Shown in pieces: positions 16,834 through 26,009 of a DNA stretch of 64,000 nt. The stretch comes from an uncultured Lachnospiraceae bacterium (GTDB lineage: Bacteria; Bacillota; Clostridia; Lachnospirales; Lachnospiraceae): the NCBI GenBank assembly GCA_951802115.1, contig CATOPL010000014.1, positions 1 through 64,000 of the forward strand, given 5' to 3'. Numbering within the stretch: position 1 is the stretch's first letter; each line of letters opens with the position of its first letter. The position numbers and the translations under genes are program-made. The notes beneath the pieces are model-generated. The model had not been told where the DNA came from. It searched no databases and saw only the letters and a program-made list of their open reading frames with translations.

Positions 16834-17707
16834 TCGTCCGTTCTGGAATCTCCTTACTCATATTCTTTTTCCTACCCAAACGGATCATAATAAGGGAAAA
16901 AAGAATCAGCATTCCTGCCAGCAGCTGGGATACAGGAATCCCTGTATTGCCGATTTGAAGCTGGTCAGTCCGAAGACCTTCTATCCAGACTCGTCCAAGT
17001 CCATAGCCAAGAAGATAGATCAGGAACAGTTCCCCCTGAAATTTTTTCTTCGTACGATACCAGTACAGGCAACAGATGACCCCAAGGTTCCAAAGTGATT
17101 CATAGAGGAACGTAGGATGCACCTGTATAAATTGCTCTCCTCCAATAACCTGTACATGCGCCCACATTTCTTCCGTAATCTCGTGAGCCCGTACTGCACT
17201 TACCGGAAGCTGCATGGCCAAAATACCATCTGTGTATTCTCCGAAGGCTTCTCTGTTAAAAAAATTCCCCCAGCGACCCAGAATTTGTCCGGCCACAAGC
17301 CCTATACACGCTGTATCCACCATCTGCAGAAATGACAATTTTTTCACTCTGCAATATATATAGACCGTAGATACTGCCCCGATCAGCGAGCCATAGATCG
17401 CAATGCCGCCCTGTCTCAGATTAAAAATACTGAGCAGGTCATCTTTGTAATTATCCCATGAGAAAATCACATAATACCCCCTTGCACAGATAATGGAGAA
17501 AATAATCGCATAAACAATCATATCTGTATAAGTGTCTGGATTCTGTCCGGTTCTCTTTGCCTCTTTTTCTGCCAAAAACAGCCCCAATAAAATGGAACTC
17601 CCCATAATGATCCCATAATAGGCAATCTCGAACCCAAAAACAGAAATGGATTTTCCCACATGATCCAGGTAGATACCCAGATGTGGAAAGTTTATTGCTG
17701 CATTCAT
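16811..17707 (-). CDS. lgt: Prolipoprotein diacylglyceryl transferase
   Basis: 298 residues, seven predicted membrane helices. Attaches diacylglyceryl to the lipobox Cys of prelipoproteins. The Lgt signature GRWGNFFNREAFGEYTDG, the HPTFLYESLWNLG block and the C-terminal GRVWIEGLRTDQL are intact. ATG at 17707 follows AAGGA. Lipoprotein substrates are present in this window (two amino-acid-binding proteins and a hypothetical lipoprotein). Its 3' end overlaps the Spo0E-like gene. Confidence 0.95.
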   Translation of the reverse strand: MNAAINFPHLGIYLDHVGKSISVFGFEIAYYGIIMGSSILLGLFLAEKEAKRTGQNPDTYTDMIVYAIIFSIICARGYYVIFSWDNYKDDLLSIFNLRQGGIAIYGSLIGAVSTVYIYCRVKKLSFLQMVDTACIGLVAGQILGRWGNFFNREAFGEYTDGILAMQLPVSAVRAHEITEEMWAHVQVIGGEQFIQVHPTFLYESLWNLGVICCLYWYRTKKKFQGELFLIYLLGYGLGRVWIEGLRTDQLQIGNTGIPVSQLLAGMLILFSLIMIRLGRKKNMSKEIPERTNEHQNNH

Positions 17708-17756
17708 CGATGATAGTCCTTTCCTAAATAAACTGCCCGGTACAGTTTACAATTCT

Positions 17757-17811
17757 ATTTTATTGCTTTTTCCAACATTTTTCAACTAAAGTTTATCGAC
17801 AAATTTCGACA
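17757..17811 (-). promoter_or_regulatory. Sigma-A promoter with tandem Spo0A boxes before lgt-spo0E-like
   Basis: Minus strand: 0A box TGTCGAA (17805-17811, perfect), 3 bases, TGTCGAT (17795-17801, one mismatch), 9 bases, -35 TTGAAA (17780-17785), 17-base spacer, -10 TAAAAT (17757-17762). The boxes are 10 bases apart and sit at about -45 to -60, an activator-type position. Boxes and promoter elements are seen; control by Spo0A is inferred. Confidence 0.65.
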
Positions 17812-17867
17812 AATGGCGACTGCAACCAAATATTGGCGCCAATCTTCCCATGCAAACGAACACACAG

Positions 17868-18968
17868 TTACACGTTAAACAGGAATTCCACAACATCCCC
17901 GTCCTTCATTATATACTCTTTTCCCTCACTTCCAACCAGTCCTTTCGCCTTTGCAGCGGCAACAGAACCGCAGTCCAGAAGAGACTGATAATTCACAACC
18001 TCCGCCCGGATAAAGCCCCTCTCAAAATCCGAGTGAATCTTTCCTGCCGCCTGCGGAGCTTTGGTCCCCACTTTGATCGTCCATGCCCGGGTCTCTTTTT
18101 CACCTGCAGTGAGGAAACTGATCAACCCCAGAAGACGATAACTCGCCTGTATCAGCTTGTCCAGGCCGGACTGCGTAATACCCAGATCTTCCAGAAACAT
18201 TTTCTTTTCATCTTCCTCCAGTTCGGCAATCTCCTGCTCGATCTGTGCACAAATCACAAAGACTTCGCTGTTCTCTGCTGCGGCAAACTTTTGTACATCT
18301 TTTACATGTTCATTCGAAGCTCCGTCATCGGCAAGATCATCTTCCGCCACATTTGCAGCAAAAATAACCGGTTTGTAAGTCAGAAGATTACAGGATTCCA
18401 GCCATGCTTTTTCTTCTTCATCTTCTGAACTTTCAAAACTTTTAGCAGTCTTTCCTTCTTCCAGATGCACTTTCAGTCCTTTCAGAAATTCCAGCTCTTT
18501 TGCCAGTACTTTGTCATTTCTGGCTCCTTTTGAAGTTTTTGCAATTCTGCGTTCCAGAATCTCAATATCAGAAAAAATCAGTTCCAGATTGATCGTCTCA
18601 ATATCACGCAGCGGATCGACGCTCCCGTCCACATGGATCACATTCCCATCTTCAAAACAACGCACTACATGTACAATCGCATCAACCTCACGAATATTGG
18701 CGAGAAACTGATTCCCCAGTCCCTCACCTTTGGACGCCCCTTTTACAAGGCCTGCAATATCTACAAATTCAATCACTGCAGGCGTAATCTTCACAGAATC
18801 ATATAATGCCGCCAGTTTTCCCAGTCTCTCATCCGGCACAGCAACCACACCTACATTCGGATCAATCGTGCAGAACGGATAATTGGCTGACTCCGCTCCC
18901 GCTTTCGTCAAAGAGTTGAAAAGCGTACTTTTTCCCACATTCGGAAGACCGACAATTCCCAGTTTCAT
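17868..18968 (-). CDS. ychF: Redox-responsive GTPase/ATPase YchF (OLA1 family)
   Basis: 366 residues. Ribosome-associated P-loop NTPase of the Obg branch that prefers ATP. G1 [12 protein letters not shown] at the N-terminus, G3 [20 protein letters not shown], the altered G4 (NVAEDD instead of NKxD) that explains ATP preference, and the C-terminal TGS domain ([20 protein letters not shown]). Monocistronic by spacing. Confidence 0.96.
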   Translation of the reverse strand: MKLGIVGLPNVGKSTLFNSLTKAGAESANYPFCTIDPNVGVVAVPDERLGKLAALYDSVKITPAVIEFVDIAGLVKGASKGEGLGNQFLANIREVDAIVHVVRCFEDGNVIHVDGSVDPLRDIETINLELIFSDIEILERRIAKTSKGARNDKVLAKELEFLKGLKVHLEEGKTAKSFESSEDEEEKAWLESCNLLTYKPVIFAANVAEDDLADDGASNEHVKDVQKFAAAENSEVFVICAQIEQEIAELEEDEKKMFLEDLGITQSGLDKLIQASYRLLGLISFLTAGEKETRAWTIKVGTKAPQAAGKIHSDFERGFIRAEVVNYQSLLDCGSVAAAKAKGLVGSEGKEYIMKDGDVVEFLFNV

Positions 18969-19249
18969 AATATATCTTACCTGTTCAAAAACCCTTTTAT
19001 TAAGTTAGAGGGTTTCTGCCTTTCTCTATATTTTACTGTAAAACTAATTCCACAATTTCCAGAATGATTTCAATTCACTCTGTTTCCTGTTTCAGCCTAT
19101 TTTTCCATCAAATACTGACCGTGAAACCAACCTCATTCTGTTATTTTCCGAAAAAAGAATCCGGCTGTCAGTTCATCAATGTTCTGTCTGCTGAATATTC
19201 TGTTTTATTTACATGCTGTCATAAACTCCTGGATCATCCCGGATGAAAG
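18969..19249. other. Intergenic region upstream of ychF
   Basis: 281 bases, AT-rich, with no supported gene. A weak inverted repeat AAACCC/GGGTTT (18988-19015) lies in the ychF leader. Nothing else recognised. Confidence 0.5.
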
Positions 19250-19390
19250 TCATAAAACAGGGAGATTATGCTGTTTTAAGAAAGAAAGTTTATCCCAGTA
19301 TCCACGCTGAAATACAATCTTTTCGTTTACAACATGAAAAAATCCACATCCACGCAAACCCAGCGGATCTTTCCACTCCAGAATTGCCCA
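19250..19390 (-). pseudogene. Decayed NTF2-like/SnoaL-type protein fragment
   Basis: 46 codons ending at TGA (19250-19252) read WAILEWKDPLGLRGCGFFHV then VNEKIVFQRGYWDKLSFLKQ and HNLPVL. The GCGFFHVVNEKIVFQRGYWDKLSF segment is the C-terminal half of small NTF2-like proteins (cone-shaped fold, often annotated SnoaL-like). An in-frame TAG lies immediately upstream and the expected N-terminal ~60 residues are absent or frame-shifted: an ATG with AAGGAG upstream at about 19418 opens a different frame. I read it as a relic. Family assignment is from the motif pattern only. Confidence 0.5.
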
Positions 19391-19485
19391 CTATTTACGA
19401 TTTCTTTTGGACTTAACATAAATCGATGTTCTCCTTTTTAAACTTACGAAGCTGAAAACAAGGGCAAAGACCTGTCAGTTCAGAT

Positions 19486-20514
19486 CTATAAAAATATCTG
19501 ACGAATGTCGTTCATCAGCACCACCAGCATCAGTCCCATCAAAAGTACAAAACCCAGAAAATGCACCATACTCTCTTTCTCCTGGGGAAGGGCTCTGCCC
19601 CGTACGGCTTCAATCACAAGAAACACAAGCCTGCCGCCGTCCAGCGCCGGTATGGGCAGCAGATTCATAACTCCCAGATTGACAGACAGCAGAACAGACA
19701 TAATGATCATATTGAGAATCACATAATACCACCCATCCGTGCGGCTCTCTTCATAAGTATCCCCTATCGTATTTACAATTCCCACCGGACCTGACACATC
19801 GTTCAGCCCCACCTGTCCCTGAACAAGCTTTAAAAGGCTCTCCATCGTTGCTTTCAGCCAGTACCGAAGTTCCGCAAAACTGTATCCGACCGTCTGCAGC
19901 AGCGTTCCCTTAGTCCTCACATTCGTTTTTTCAAAACCATAACGATAGTAGCCGCTTTCATCTTTTACCGGCGTCAGTTTTACAGTAAAGTTCTCACCGT
20001 CTCTACGATAGGTCACTTCTGCCGTCTGCCCCTGATAAAGGCTGTTAAACAGACTGATTTCCCGATACACAAAAGTCCGGCTCCCTCCCAAACGAACAAT
20101 CTGATCCCCATCCTGCATTCCTGCCTCCGCCGCAGGATAACCCGGAGTCACATCGATCACGGTATCGTCGTAGCCGATACTGGCGACAATGATTACTGAC
20201 AGCAAAAAAGCCAGCAGAAAATTGAATATGGGCCCCGCCGCGATTACCGCCATTCTTGCCCATACCGATTTGCTGCCAAAAGAACCTTCGTCGTCGCTTT
20301 CCTCTTCCTCTCCTACCATCATACAGGAACCGCCAAACGGCAGAATCTTCAGCGAATATCTGGTTCCTCTCCATTCACGACTCAAAAGTCTCAGTCCCAT
20401 CCCCACAGAAAATTCCGTGACTGTAACTCCATTGTATTTTGCCAGCAGAAAATGCCCCAGTTCATGTACAATCACAATGACACTGAAGATCAAAAGCGCC
20501 AGAATAATACTCAA
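19486..20514 (-). CDS. rseP: Site-2 intramembrane metalloprotease RseP/RasP
   Basis: 342 residues. Cleaves anti-sigma factors and remnant signal peptides in the membrane. Zinc motif HELGH (residues 16-20) in the first helix, one central PDZ domain (GYPAAEAGMQDGDQIVRLGG), and the NLLPIPALDGGR motif in the C-terminal helices. Four membrane segments. Placed directly after dxr, the common order uppS-cdsA-dxr-rseP. Confidence 0.95.
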   Translation of the reverse strand: MSIILALLIFSVIVIVHELGHFLLAKYNGVTVTEFSVGMGLRLLSREWRGTRYSLKILPFGGSCMMVGEEEESDDEGSFGSKSVWARMAVIAAGPIFNFLLAFLLSVIIVASIGYDDTVIDVTPGYPAAEAGMQDGDQIVRLGGSRTFVYREISLFNSLYQGQTAEVTYRRDGENFTVKLTPVKDESGYYRYGFEKTNVRTKGTLLQTVGYSFAELRYWLKATMESLLKLVQGQVGLNDVSGPVGIVNTIGDTYEESRTDGWYYVILNMIIMSVLLSVNLGVMNLLPIPALDGGRLVFLVIEAVRGRALPQEKESMVHFLGFVLLMGLMLVVLMNDIRQIFL

Positions 20515-20594
20515 TATACCACCTGCTCTCTGTTATTTTTGTAAACCATCAAAGCCCTTCACGAGAATACACAAGCACTGGATTTATACGGATA

Positions 20595-21740
20595 TCAGCC
20601 CAGCATGCTTTCAATCGCATCATAGGTTTCCGCTTCTGTCTGAAGAATTTCTTCTACAGACGGAGCTTTCTGCACTTTATGTGCCTCCATACAGCGCCCG
20701 ATCAGCTCCGGAATCTCCAAAAATCCAATCTTTTTGTCTAAAAAGAGCGCCACTGCCCGCTCGTTTGCCGCATTATACACGGTGGGAAGACTTCCGCCTG
20801 CAGCCGCAGCGTCAAATGCGAGGCTCAGACCGGGAAAATTCTCCATATCCGGTTCTTCAAAAGTAATCTGCTTCAGTTTCCAGAAGTCCAGCCGTTCTCC
20901 CGACAGATAACGCCTCTTGGGATAATACAGCGCATATTGAATCGGAAGCTTCATATCCGGCGTACCCAGCTGTGCAATCACCGCTCCGTCCGCAAACTCC
21001 ACCATGGAATGTATAATGCTTTTTGGCTGAACTACAATCTGAATATTTTCCGGCTCCACACCAAACAGCCATCTCGCTTCCATCATCTCCAGTCCTTTAT
21101 TGACCAGCGTCGCTGAATCGATTGTGATTTTTCGCCCCATGGACCAGTTTGGATGTTTTAAAGCGTCCTCCACCTGAACATTTTTCAGTTCTTCCTTTTT
21201 CTTGCCCCGGAAAGGACCGCCGGATGCAGTCAATAATATTTTATGCAGTTCTCCTCTGTTTTCTCCATTCAGGCACTGAAAAATCGCACTGTGTTCGCTG
21301 TCCACAGGAAGAATCCGAACGCCGCATTCCCTGGCCAGAGGCATAATGATATGTCCTGCGGTAACCAGAGTCTCTTTATTCGCCAGCGCAATATCCTTTC
21401 CCGCTCTCATAGCCGCAATCGTCGGACGAATCCCGATCATGCCTACAATGGCTGTCACCAGCAGCTCAGACTCTTTCTGCTCTGCAAGCTCAATCAGGCC
21501 TTCCATCCCTGTTACAATTCGTACATTCAGATCACCGACCCGTGTTTTCAGTTCTCTCGCTTTATCTTCTGACCATACAGCAGCCAGCGAAGGACGGAAT
21601 TCACGAATCTGAGCTTCCAGCAGTTCGATGTTAGTGCCTGCGGCCAGAGCCGTAACCATCAGATCTTTATTTGTTCTTACTATTTCTAATGTCTGAGTCC
21701 CAATAGAACCGGTCGAACCCAGTATCGCTATTTTTTTCAT
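20595..21740 (-). CDS. dxr: 1-deoxy-D-xylulose-5-phosphate reductoisomerase
   Basis: 381 residues. Second step of the MEP isoprenoid pathway and the fosmidomycin target. NADPH loop GSTGSIGTQTLEIV, ALANKETLVTAG, the metal/substrate block PVDSEHSAIFQCL, the TASGGPFR loop and HPNWSMGRKITIDSATL are all present. It lies between cdsA and rseP; its isoprenoid product feeds UppS two genes upstream. Confidence 0.97.
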   Translation of the reverse strand: MKKIAILGSTGSIGTQTLEIVRTNKDLMVTALAAGTNIELLEAQIREFRPSLAAVWSEDKARELKTRVGDLNVRIVTGMEGLIELAEQKESELLVTAIVGMIGIRPTIAAMRAGKDIALANKETLVTAGHIIMPLARECGVRILPVDSEHSAIFQCLNGENRGELHKILLTASGGPFRGKKKEELKNVQVEDALKHPNWSMGRKITIDSATLVNKGLEMMEARWLFGVEPENIQIVVQPKSIIHSMVEFADGAVIAQLGTPDMKLPIQYALYYPKRRYLSGERLDFWKLKQITFEEPDMENFPGLSLAFDAAAAGGSLPTVYNAANERAVALFLDKKIGFLEIPELIGRCMEAHKVQKAPSVEEILQTEAETYDAIESMLG

Positions 21741-21813
21741 ATCTTATTTCCCGTTATCCTTTCAGACCCGCTTTCCTAAGCTGACCATTTCGTCACCGCT
21801 TAAACATCACCTG

Positions 21814-22617
21814 TCATTTTACCAGCGCCACCGCCAGAATATAGATCATGGGTGCCGTTACGATTACACTGTCAAAACGATCCAGTATCCCTCCGTGTCC
21901 CGGTATCAGTGTCCCGTAATCTTTAATCCCATGCTGACGCTTTACTGCAGATGCTGCCAGATCTCCAACCTGAGAAACAACCGCGCCTGCCGCACAGATC
22001 ACTGCATAGACAACGGCCGGCGCTCCGGTCGTCAAAGCATAAACTGCTCCCAGCACAGACGCCCCCACTACTCCGCCAATCGCACCTTCTATGGATTTTT
22101 TAGGACTCAACACCGGAGCCAGCTTATGCTTCCCGATTAACATTCCGGTACAGTACGCAAACGTATCACATCCCCAGGAGCAGAAAAAGATCAGCCATAC
22201 CAGAAAAAAACCGCCTTTCATCATCCGGGTCAGATAAATGAAGCTAAGCATCACCGGCACATAAACAACACCAAAAAATACGACCAGTACCTGACCGGTA
22301 TCATATCTGGGAAATGTAAATACATAGACCGCCAGCAAAAGCATAAACACGGCCAGTAAGACCAGCCACTTCACTTCTTCTCTTTCCGTTCCTGCCGTTG
22401 TCAGTACGGCAGCGCTCCACAGCACCGCTCCCAAAAAACCGGCTGCCCCTATCCCTTTTCTGATGCTCATATCGAATACCTTGTAAAATTCATTCAGTCC
22501 AATATATCCGATAATTGCCGTAAAAAAGCCAAGCGGCAGCCCGCCATACCAGCAGGTTCCCGCGATCAAAAGCACCAGAACGATCCCGCTTGTGAGTCTT
22601 GTCAAAAAAGATTTCAT
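21814..22617 (-). CDS. cdsA: Phosphatidate cytidylyltransferase (CDP-diglyceride synthase)
   Basis: 267 residues, about eight membrane helices. Makes CDP-diacylglycerol for phospholipid synthesis. The C-terminal signature is intact: [20 protein letters not shown] then GILDRFDS. The frame is open further upstream, but the start is taken as the ATG at 22615-22617, which shares one base with the uppS stop (TGATG) and has GGAGG 6 bases upstream, giving the N-terminus [11 protein letters not shown]. Confidence 0.94.
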   Translation of the reverse strand: MKSFLTRLTSGIVLVLLIAGTCWYGGLPLGFFTAIIGYIGLNEFYKVFDMSIRKGIGAAGFLGAVLWSAAVLTTAGTEREEVKWLVLLAVFMLLLAVYVFTFPRYDTGQVLVVFFGVVYVPVMLSFIYLTRMMKGGFFLVWLIFFCSWGCDTFAYCTGMLIGKHKLAPVLSPKKSIEGAIGGVVGASVLGAVYALTTGAPAVVYAVICAAGAVVSQVGDLAASAVKRQHGIKDYGTLIPGHGGILDRFDSVIVTAPMIYILAVALVK

Positions 22618-23327
22618 CAGGTTTCCTCCCCTGTCTCTTCTTTTAACCCGCCATACCGGCGGTCTCGCTGGTTGTATTTTTCTATGGCTTTTGTCAGCTC
22701 CTTCTTGCTGAAATCCGGCCACGGCATATCAGTAAAATAAAATTCTGTATAGGCCAGCTGCCACATCAGATAGTTAGACAAACGCTGTTCCCCGCTGGTC
22801 CGAATCAGCAGATCCGGGTCCGGAATACCGGCCGTATCCAGATGGTTGGATATCACATCTTCTGTAATTTCTTCCGGGCGAATACCTTCTTCTGTAATTT
22901 TCTTTACCGCACGGCAGATTTCGTCACGACTGCCGTAATTGATCGCAATCGTAAAGTTCAGACCATCCTGATCTCTCGACTCCTTCTCCAGATTTGCAAT
23001 ACTGTCCTGGATATCCTGTGCAAGTCCTTTTTTATCTCCGATTACGCGCACCCTCATGTGATTCTTTTTTGCCGTCTTTACACAGGTTTTCATATAATTG
23101 CGCAGCAGAGTCATAAGCGCATTTACCTCGTCTTCCGAGCGTCTCCAGTTCTCTGTGGAAAATGCATAAACCGTCAGATATTTGATCCCCATATGATACG
23201 CATCCTCACAGATACGCTCTACATTTTTTGCCCCCTGAACATGACCATAGTTTCGGGGCATTCCCTTTGCTTTTGCCCAGCGTCCATTTCCGTCCAGAAT
23301 AATCGCTACATGCTGAGGTATTTTCAT
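22617..23327 (-). CDS. uppS: Undecaprenyl diphosphate synthase (isoprenyl transferase)
   Basis: 236 residues. cis-Prenyltransferase that builds the C55 carrier lipid for Mra[21 protein letters not shown] with the catalytic Asp, the STENWRRS block, and the C-terminal [20 protein letters not shown] are intact. The start is the ATG at 23327, with GGAGG 7 bases upstream; the open frame extends 29 codons further, but those codons run through the frr terminator hairpin. Confidence 0.95.
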   Translation of the reverse strand: MKIPQHVAIILDGNGRWAKAKGMPRNYGHVQGAKNVERICEDAYHMGIKYLTVYAFSTENWRRSEDEVNALMTLLRNYMKTCVKTAKKNHMRVRVIGDKKGLAQDIQDSIANLEKESRDQDGLNFTIAINYGSRDEICRAVKKITEEGIRPEEITEDVISNHLDTAGIPDPDLLIRTSGEQRLSNYLMWQLAYTEFYFTDMPWPDFSKKELTKAIEKYNQRDRRYGGLKEETGEET

Positions 23328-23353
23328 AAAGCCGCCTCCTTTTTGCACATACC

Positions 23354-23389
23354 AAGAAACAAGGGCTGCTGCAACATGCAGGCCCTTGT
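23354..23389 (-). terminator. Hairpin between frr and uppS
   Basis: 8-bp arms ACAAGGGC / GCCCTTGT (23359-23366, 23382-23389) with a 15-base loop, followed on the minus strand by TTCTT. A weak U-tract suggests partial termination or processing. Confidence 0.5.
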
Positions 23390-23410
23390 CCCCAGATCTT
23401 TCCAAACAAA

Positions 23411-23965
23411 TCACACGGTCATGATCTCTTTTGTCTTTTCCTCAACCGCCTTGTCAATCTCTGCAATATACTTATCTGTAAGCTTCTGCGCTTTCGTCTC
23501 CAGCGCCTTCTGATCATCCTCTGTCAGTTCATTATTCTTATTCAGCTTCTTGAAAGTCTCATTGGCGTCCCGACGGATATTGCGGATCGCGACCTTTGTC
23601 TCATCGCCTTTTTTCTTGACATCTTTTGCAAGCGCCTTACGGCGCTCCTCTGTCAGCTCAGGAAACACCAGGCGGATAGCGGAACCGTCATTGGTAGGAT
23701 TGATCCCCAGATCTGAAGTGTTGATGGCGCGTTCAATCTCACGGATCATCTTTTTCTCCCACGGCTGAATCAAAATGATACGGGCTTCCGGAACAGAAAT
23801 ATTTCCCACCTGCTGAAGCGGAGTCGGCGTCCCATAATAATCCACCTTGATCTTATCCAGAACATGAGGATTCGCACGCCCTGCACGAATCGCCGCATAA
23901 TCCCTCAAAAGCGCGTCATAGGATTTGCTCATTTTTGTCTCAAAAGGCTGTAATCTTTCTTCCAT
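23411..23965 (-). CDS. frr: Ribosome recycling factor
   Basis: 184 residues, tRNA-mimic shape: long three-helix bundle plus a small beta domain. Typical blocks are AIRAGRANPHVLDKIKVDYYG, TPLQQVGNISVPEARI, and NPTNDGSAIRLVFPELTEERR. Releases ribosomes with EF-G after termination. It follows pyrH, the conserved pyrH-frr-uppS-cdsA order. GGAGG precedes the ATG at 23965. Confidence 0.97.
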   Translation of the reverse strand: MEERLQPFETKMSKSYDALLRDYAAIRAGRANPHVLDKIKVDYYGTPTPLQQVGNISVPEARIILIQPWEKKMIREIERAINTSDLGINPTNDGSAIRLVFPELTEERRKALAKDVKKKGDETKVAIRNIRRDANETFKKLNKNNELTEDDQKALETKAQKLTDKYIAEIDKAVEEKTKEIMTV

Positions 23966-23981
23966 TTGGTAATTCCTCCCT

Positions 23982-24677
23982 TTATACTGTTACTTTTGTT
24001 CCTGTAAATCCGCCCCGGACGGTACGCAGAATGCTACCTTTTTCATTCAGCCCGAATACCATCATCGGCATCCGGTTCTCCATACACATAATAGAGGCCG
24101 TCAGATCCATTACCCCCAGTTTCCTGTCAATGACGGTTTGGATCGGAATCTCATCATATTTTTTTGCTTTCGGATTCAGTTTCGGATCGCTGTCGTACAC
24201 TCCGTCAACCGCTTTCGCAAGCAGAATCACATCTGCTTCAATCTCTACTGCCCGAAGTGTTGTTGTTGTATCCGTAGAAAAATACGGATGCCCGGTACCC
24301 CCCGCAAAGAATACCACTGTCCCTTTTTCCAGACATTCCAGTGCCGCGTCTTTTGTGAACATTTCTGCGATAGGACCAAATCCAAACGGAGTAAACACCT
24401 TCGTCTTCATTCCCACGCTCCTGAAGATCTCCGATACGTAGATGCAGTTCATCACCGTCGCCAGCATACCGATCTGATCAGATTTGACGCGATCGATATT
24501 TTCACTCGTTCGTCCCCGCCAGAAATTTCCGCCTCCGATCACAACTCCCACCTGAATGCCGTCTTCCAGAACAGTTTTTACCTGTTCTGCCACCTGTATA
24601 CAGGTAGCTTCATCAAACCCGGTGTGTTTCTCCCCTGCAAGGGCTTCACCGCTCAGCTTCAATAATACACGTTTCAT
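23982..24677 (-). CDS. pyrH: UMP kinase (PyrH, amino-acid-kinase fold)
   Basis: 231 residues. Phosphorylates UMP to UDP. KRVLLKLSGEALAG at the N-terminus, GVVIGGGNFWRGR nucleotide loop, and FFAGGTGHPYFSTDTTTTLRA substrate block. The start is the ATG at 24675-24677 (AGAGGTG just upstream), although the frame is open 49 codons further with no ribosome-binding site. The ~100 bases before it separate it from dtd. Confidence 0.95.
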   Translation of the reverse strand: MKRVLLKLSGEALAGEKHTGFDEATCIQVAEQVKTVLEDGIQVGVVIGGGNFWRGRTSENIDRVKSDQIGMLATVMNCIYVSEIFRSVGMKTKVFTPFGFGPIAEMFTKDAALECLEKGTVVFFAGGTGHPYFSTDTTTTLRAVEIEADVILLAKAVDGVYDSDPKLNPKAKKYDEIPIQTVIDRKLGVMDLTASIMCMENRMPMMVFGLNEKGSILRTVRGGFTGTKVTV

Positions 24678-24780
24678 ATTGCACCTCTGCTCATTCTCCA
24701 TGCAGCCCGTCTCTTCACCGGCTTCCTGCATCGTTACACATATTTTACCACAAATCATGGAAATAGCAACCAGATTTATT

Positions 24781-25227
24781 TTACAGATCGTCAGAATCCA
24801 GCAGAATCGTAAACGGTCCGTCATTTAAAAGCTCTATTTTCATATCCGCACCGAATCTTCCATGCTCTACCGGCGAAAACTGTTCCCGGCATTTGCAGAT
24901 AATATATTCATACATTTTATTTGCCATATCCGGTTTCCCTGCACGGGTAAAGCCCGGACGATTTCCGCGCCTGCAGTCTGCATACAGTGTAAACTGAGAA
25001 ACCAGAAGAAGTCCGCCGTCCACAGTGCGCAGATCCAGATTCGTCTTTCCGTTTTCGTCTTCAAAAATACGCAGTCCCAGCATTTTTTTGATCATTTTAT
25101 CCGCCGTTTCTTCAGTATCTTCATCTGACACGCCGATCAGAACCAGGAACCCTCTCCCAATCCTGCCAAGCACTTCACCATCCGCAGTTACTGATGCGTG
25201 AGTAACCCTCTGTATTACAAATCTCAT
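24781..25227 (-). CDS. dtd: D-aminoacyl-tRNA deacylase
   Basis: 148 residues, full length. Hydrolyses D-aminoacyl-tRNA (and Gly-tRNA-Ala). The active-site strands [20 protein letters not shown] and the cross-subunit Gly-cisPro region ([11 protein letters not shown]) are present. Lies between maf and pyrH on the same strand. Ordinary family member. Confidence 0.95.
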   Translation of the reverse strand: MRFVIQRVTHASVTADGEVLGRIGRGFLVLIGVSDEDTEETADKMIKKMLGLRIFEDENGKTNLDLRTVDGGLLLVSQFTLYADCRRGNRPGFTRAGKPDMANKMYEYIICKCREQFSPVEHGRFGADMKIELLNDGPFTILLDSDDL

Positions 25228-25303
25228 ACCATACTCCCTTTTTACAGTTATTTCCGCCGCAGCCCTTGGGCGAAATCCAATGTTACTTTATGTTCAAAAC
25301 ACC

Positions 25304-25888
25304 TCACAGCAAAAGATCAAAACCGGCAGCCAGTACTTCCTGATACAGGCGTCCGACCGGCAGCCCGACTACGTTGTTATAGTCTCCTTTGATCCCGGAT
25401 ACGTAAGCCGCAAATTTTCCCTGGATTCCGTAAGCTCCTGCCTTGTCCATCGCTTCTCCACTGTCAATATATTGTTCGATCTGCTTTTCTGACATCGGAT
25501 ACACAGACACCGTTGTTTCTTCTGCAAAACTGATCGTCTTATTCTCGTTTCTCAGAATTACGGCCACGCCCGTGAGCACCTGATGCTCTTTTCCCTGCAG
25601 CATTTGCAACATCCGTACAGCGTCTTCTCTGTCCTTTGGTTTACCAAAAATCTGTCCATCCATTGCTACCACCGTATCTGCTCCGATAATAATATCTCCA
25701 TCACATTTTTCAGATACTTCCCGCGCTTTCTGTACAGACAGATTTTCGACAACCTCTGCCGGATCCGAAAATATAATAACCTCTTCGCCTTCCGCTTTAC
25801 AAATCTCAAACTTTATCCCGATCTGTTCCAGCAATTCTTTTCTTCTGGGTGACCCGGATGCCAGTATGATCTTTCTCACCTTCTGCAA
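25304..25888 (-). CDS. maf: Maf-family nucleoside triphosphate pyrophosphatase
   Basis: 194 residues. House-cleaning pyrophosphatase for non-canonical nucleotides, septum-inhibitory when overproduced in Bacillus. N-terminal ILASGSPRRKELL, central IIIGADTVVAMDG and GKPKDREDAVRMLQML, and C-terminal GDYNNVVGLPVGRL are all conserved. Start is TTG (25886-25888), 7 bases after GGAGG; no ATG is available before the conserved N-terminus. Confidence 0.93.
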   Translation of the reverse strand: MQKVRKIILASGSPRRKELLEQIGIKFEICKAEGEEVIIFSDPAEVVENLSVQKAREVSEKCDGDIIIGADTVVAMDGQIFGKPKDREDAVRMLQMLQGKEHQVLTGVAVILRNENKTISFAEETTVSVYPMSEKQIEQYIDSGEAMDKAGAYGIQGKFAAYVSGIKGDYNNVVGLPVGRLYQEVLAAGFDLLL

Positions 25889-25955
25889 CTCTTCTCCTCC
25901 TAATCGTATTTTTCTGTTTCATATTTGTCAAACCCTCTGCGCCGCGATCAAATTA

Positions 25956-25989
25956 TACAAAAAGAAAGCTTAAACTGCAAGCTTTCTTT
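25956..25989 (-). terminator. Terminator after eno
   Basis: Perfect 11-bp stem AAAGAAAGCTT (25961-25971) / AAGCTTTCTTT (25979-25989), 7-base loop, followed on the minus strand by TT after a T-rich arm. It begins 21 bases after the eno stop. Confidence 0.8.
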
Positions 25990-26009
25990 CAAAAACTGTC
26001 TTATATATT

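Noticed and set aside
25740..25760. TTTTCGACA-type 0A box inside maf (and another in the carboxyltransferase gene near 54101)
   Set aside because: Both lie within coding sequence away from any promoter; single 7-base matches are expected by chance.
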